DNA from: Ilumatobacter sp. | GTDB taxonomy: Bacteria; Actinomycetota; Acidimicrobiia; Acidimicrobiales; Ilumatobacteraceae | NCBI GenBank assembly: GCA_007693335.1 | Contig: REDU01000070.1 | Coordinates: 23,515-87,514, forward strand | DNA length: 64,000 nucleotides | Direction of reading: 5' to 3' | Shown here: positions 62,002 to 64,000 of the stretch, in pieces | Layout: the number at the start of each line of letters is the position of its first letter | Position numbering within the stretch: the first letter of the stretch is position 1 | Made by a program: the position numbers and the translations under genes | The notes under the pieces: generated by a model | The model's input: the letters and a program-made list of their open reading frames with translations, nothing else | What the model was told of the DNA's origin: nothing | Database searches by the model: none

Positions 62002-63555
62002 TCAGGCGTCGCGGCGGCGGATCCGCAGCGGATGGTCGGCCGACGTGAGACAGCGTCCGGTCTCGACGTCGAAGCGCCAGCCGTGCAGCGTGCACACCAG
62101 CTCGTCACCCTCGATCTCGCCGAACACCGAGAGATCGGCGTTGCGGTGCGGGCAGCGGCGCTGCACCACGAAGTCGCCCAGCTCGACATCGGGTTCGGTC
62201 TCGGTGGGCGGGGCCAGTTTGCGGACGGCCTCGGCCTCCGTGCGGCGCATCCGCTCGACCGACAGTGACTTGAAGAAGTTGTAGAGGTACTCGTTGAAGT
62301 CGCCGGCCCGCCACGCGGTGAACCGGCACGACAGGAACAGCGAGTTGCTCCAGTCGACGGCCCGGCGCGCCACCACGGTCTCGACCAGTTCGCGCGGGAT
62401 GTCGAAGCGGAACTCGTGTGCCTCGCCGGCGTACGGTCGCACCTCGCCGGCGGGGAAGTCGATCACGATCTCGAGGTCGCCGGCGCGTAACAGACACGCC
62501 GACCCCACGGCGTTCCGTAGGGTGGGCGCCATTGCCAGGAGTGGCTCCCACCAGGCCCTGAGGGTGGTGAGCAGATCGGTCCGGCCGTGGCCGGCCCAGC
62601 CGGCATGGAGGTGATCGAGCCACTCGGCCCAGTCGGCCTGGTAGCGACGCAGGTAGTCGGCCTTGTGGTCGAAGATCGCTGCGATCTCCGCGTCGGGAGC
62701 CGGCTGCCGTACCTCGATCGAGTCGGGTGACAGTTCGATCTCGGTGCCTGGCACGGCGAGCACCCCGCGGTGGCCGGCGGCGTCGAGCCGCTCCATGAAC
62801 GATCGCTGATCGGGGAAGATGCTCGGCTCGTGGCCGTCGATCACGTTGAGGTGGAACAGGTCGGGGTCGAGGAACGCAGGTGGGCCGGCACTGGGCACCA
62901 CGGCACGCGCGCCGATCGCCTCCACGTAGCGCATGGCACGGGTGAACTGGCTCTCGACCTTGGCCGCGCAGAGCTCGCGCTTGGTGTGCTCGGGCATCTC
63001 GTACACCATCGGGTACCAGATCGCACCCGAGTACTGCAGCCAGTGCAGATCGACCGGGCCGTGCGCGGTCAGCGCACCGAGGTCGGTGGTGCGGCAGTCG
63101 TTCTGGTTGACCAGCCGGGTGTGGCCATCGGACACCACCATCGCCGAATCACCACCGGGGCCGTCGGTGATCGAGGTCTCGACGTGGATCGCCACGGTCA
63201 GTCCCGGCGCGAGCTCGAGCTCCTCACCATCGGTGGTACGGATGAACTCGGTGAAGCCGAGGGCGCGCATCGTGCGCTCCTGCTCCCTGGTCGGGTAGCC
63301 GGGCAGGAGGACGGGGATGTCTCGGCGGAGATGCTCACGCAACCACGCCTCATCGTGGTGGTCGCCGTGGAGATGGGTGACATAGAGGTAGTCGGCCGAC
63401 TCGATGCGGGCGAGGAGGTCGTCCGACAGTCGATCGTTGCGGGGGAACACGAACCACGACCCGAAGAAGGCCGGTACGAACCACGGATCGCAGAGGATCG
63501 AGCCCCCGTCGGTCTCCACGAGCAGGCCGGCATGTCCGATCGACGTGGCGCGCAT
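62002..63555 (-). CDS. MBL-fold plus Rieske [2Fe-2S] protein
   Basis: 517 residues. N-terminal UlaG-like MBL domain (THLHGDHHD at 60-68), a middle domain of about 150 residues, and C-terminal Rieske centre: Cys468-x-His470 and Cys488-x2-His491. Vertebrate and some bacterial CMP-sialic acid hydroxylases combine the same two domains in the opposite order. A monooxygenase-type role is possible; substrate unknown. ATG 63555 chosen, GTG 63564 possible. Confidence 0.8.
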   Translation of the reverse strand: MRATSIGHAGLLVETDGGSILCDPWFVPAFFGSWFVFPRNDRLSDDLLARIESADYLYVTHLHGDHHDEAWLREHLRRDIPVLLPGYPTREQERTMRALGFTEFIRTTDGEELELAPGLTVAIHVETSITDGPGGDSAMVVSDGHTRLVNQNDCRTTDLGALTAHGPVDLHWLQYSGAIWYPMVYEMPEHTKRELCAAKVESQFTRAMRYVEAIGARAVVPSAGPPAFLDPDLFHLNVIDGHEPSIFPDQRSFMERLDAAGHRGVLAVPGTEIELSPDSIEVRQPAPDAEIAAIFDHKADYLRRYQADWAEWLDHLHAGWAGHGRTDLLTTLRAWWEPLLAMAPTLRNAVGSACLLRAGDLEIVIDFPAGEVRPYAGEAHEFRFDIPRELVETVVARRAVDWSNSLFLSCRFTAWRAGDFNEYLYNFFKSLSVERMRRTEAEAVRKLAPPTETEPDVELGDFVVQRRCPHRNADLSVFGEIEGDELVCTLHGWRFDVETGRCLTSADHPLRIRRRDA

Positions 63556-63583
63556 CAGCGTCACGTTACCGATGGCGACGTCC

Positions 63584-64000
63584 TCAGGCGACGGGCGGAT
63601 CGGTGTACTGCTGGCCGGCGCGTGAGACGTGCTCGGTCCACTGTGTGCCGTCCCAGTAGCGGAGCTCGAAGCGGCCCGCCGGATCGGCGTACCACCCGGC
63701 CGGTGCGGCACTGGCCGCTGCCTGCTGCACCGGCTCGGGCTCGGGCTCGGGCTCGGGTTCGGGCTCGGCTTCCGGCTCCGCCAAGCGGTCCGGGTCGGGT
63801 TCCGGGTCCGGGTACGCTTCCGGGGCGGCGTCGGCCTCGGCACCCCATCCCGCCGGCTCGACGGGTTCGGGCGCCAGCTCCGGGGTCGCTGCCGGGGCGT
63901 CGTCGGCCAGGGCCGTCTCGGCGGCAGCGGCTTCGGGCGTGGTGGTGTCGGCGAGCGTGAAGGAGAATTCCTGCTCGGCACCCGACGAGTCGTCGGTCTG
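63584..64000 (-). CDS. DUF2510-domain protein, N-terminus beyond the window
   Basis: The frame is open to the window edge. Visible: an Ala/Glu/Pro/Asp-rich region with a long alternating EP repeat, then a DUF2510 domain at the C-terminus (AGWYADPAGRFELRYWDGTQWTEHV). DUF2510 is a Trp-rich actinobacterial module, often cytoplasmic and attached to membrane proteins. Stops 28 nt before the MBL-Rieske start. Confidence 0.75.
   Translation of the reverse strand, partial: QTDDSSGAEQEFSFTLADTTTPEAAAAETALADDAPAATPELAPEPVEPAGWGAEADAAPEAYPDPEPDPDRLAEPEAEPEPEPEPEPEPVQQAAASAAPAGWYADPAGRFELRYWDGTQWTEHVSRAGQQYTDPPVA

Noticed and set aside
1..64000. CRISPR array, prophage, IS element or integron
   Set aside because: No regularly spaced repeats of 25-40 bp, no integrase, transposase or phage structural genes were found; the tandem repeats seen are 12-15 bp and contiguous.

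Overview
This is a compact, very GC-rich chromosomal window (56 protein genes called, no gene-free stretch longer than about 230 bases, many 1-4 base start/stop overlaps). It looks like an actinobacterium, most probably an Acidimicrobiia/Ilumatobacter-type aquatic heterotroph. The basis is composition, actinobacterial family choices (MmpL-type RND, DUF2510, CGNR, MT0933-like small protein), TAnnnT -10 boxes 7 nt from start codons, and coenzyme-A/lipid catabolism next to a marine-style glucan locus. Lineage is inference. I see no phage, IS, integrase or CRISPR.

Layout. 1-31: 3' end of a tRNA. 65-8937: minus-strand transport and xenobiotic block (antiporter, SulP permease, BASS symporter, alkylsulfatase, Baeyer-Villiger monooxygenase). 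9046-12422: a two-gene minus operon. Its first gene is a peroxiredoxin-like protein whose catalytic Cys codon is an in-frame TGA, a probable selenoprotein not previously visible as one ORF. It overlaps a 942-residue pseudo-hydrolase/PEP-synthase-like fusion. 12587-15055: an RND transporter. 15091-28906: a beta-glucan utilisation locus. A LacI-type regulator sits between two divergent operons that carry matching GGGAGCGCTCCC operators. Leftward: binding protein, two permeases, GH16 glucanase, GH94/149/161-like phosphorylase. Rightward: lactonase, sugar dehydrogenase, enolase-superfamily dehydratase, KDPG aldolase, KDG kinase, which together make a non-phosphorylated Entner-Doudoroff route. 29016-38007: mixed genes including an ABC exporter overlapping a second PEP-synthase-like fusion (SDR + swivelling His domain, no ATP-grasp). 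38165-43047: a five-gene sulfur/anion operon (SulP, carbonic anhydrase, rhodanese, CstB-like persulfide dioxygenase, rhodanese lipoprotein). 43067-48340: GntR regulator with an orphan DNA methyltransferase, lipoprotein, coiled-coil protein, CNNM-type protein. 48327-55236: P450, FtsX/ATPase export pair with a fused cyclic-nucleotide domain, and a B12-dependent acyl-CoA mutase operon with an 18-bp palindrome next to a MarR regulator. 55266-64000: small antitoxin-like protein, enoyl-CoA hydratase, carotenoid oxygenase, zinc-ribbon membrane protein, GluQ, 2OG oxygenase, L,D-transpeptidase, MBL-Rieske protein and a truncated DUF2510 protein.

The strongest leads are the TGA-interrupted peroxiredoxin-like gene, the two unlinked PEP-synthase-like fusions with different front-end enzymes (one catalytically dead at its nucleophile, one lacking the ATP domain), and the self-contained glucan-to-pyruvate locus with its operators and intra-operon hairpin.
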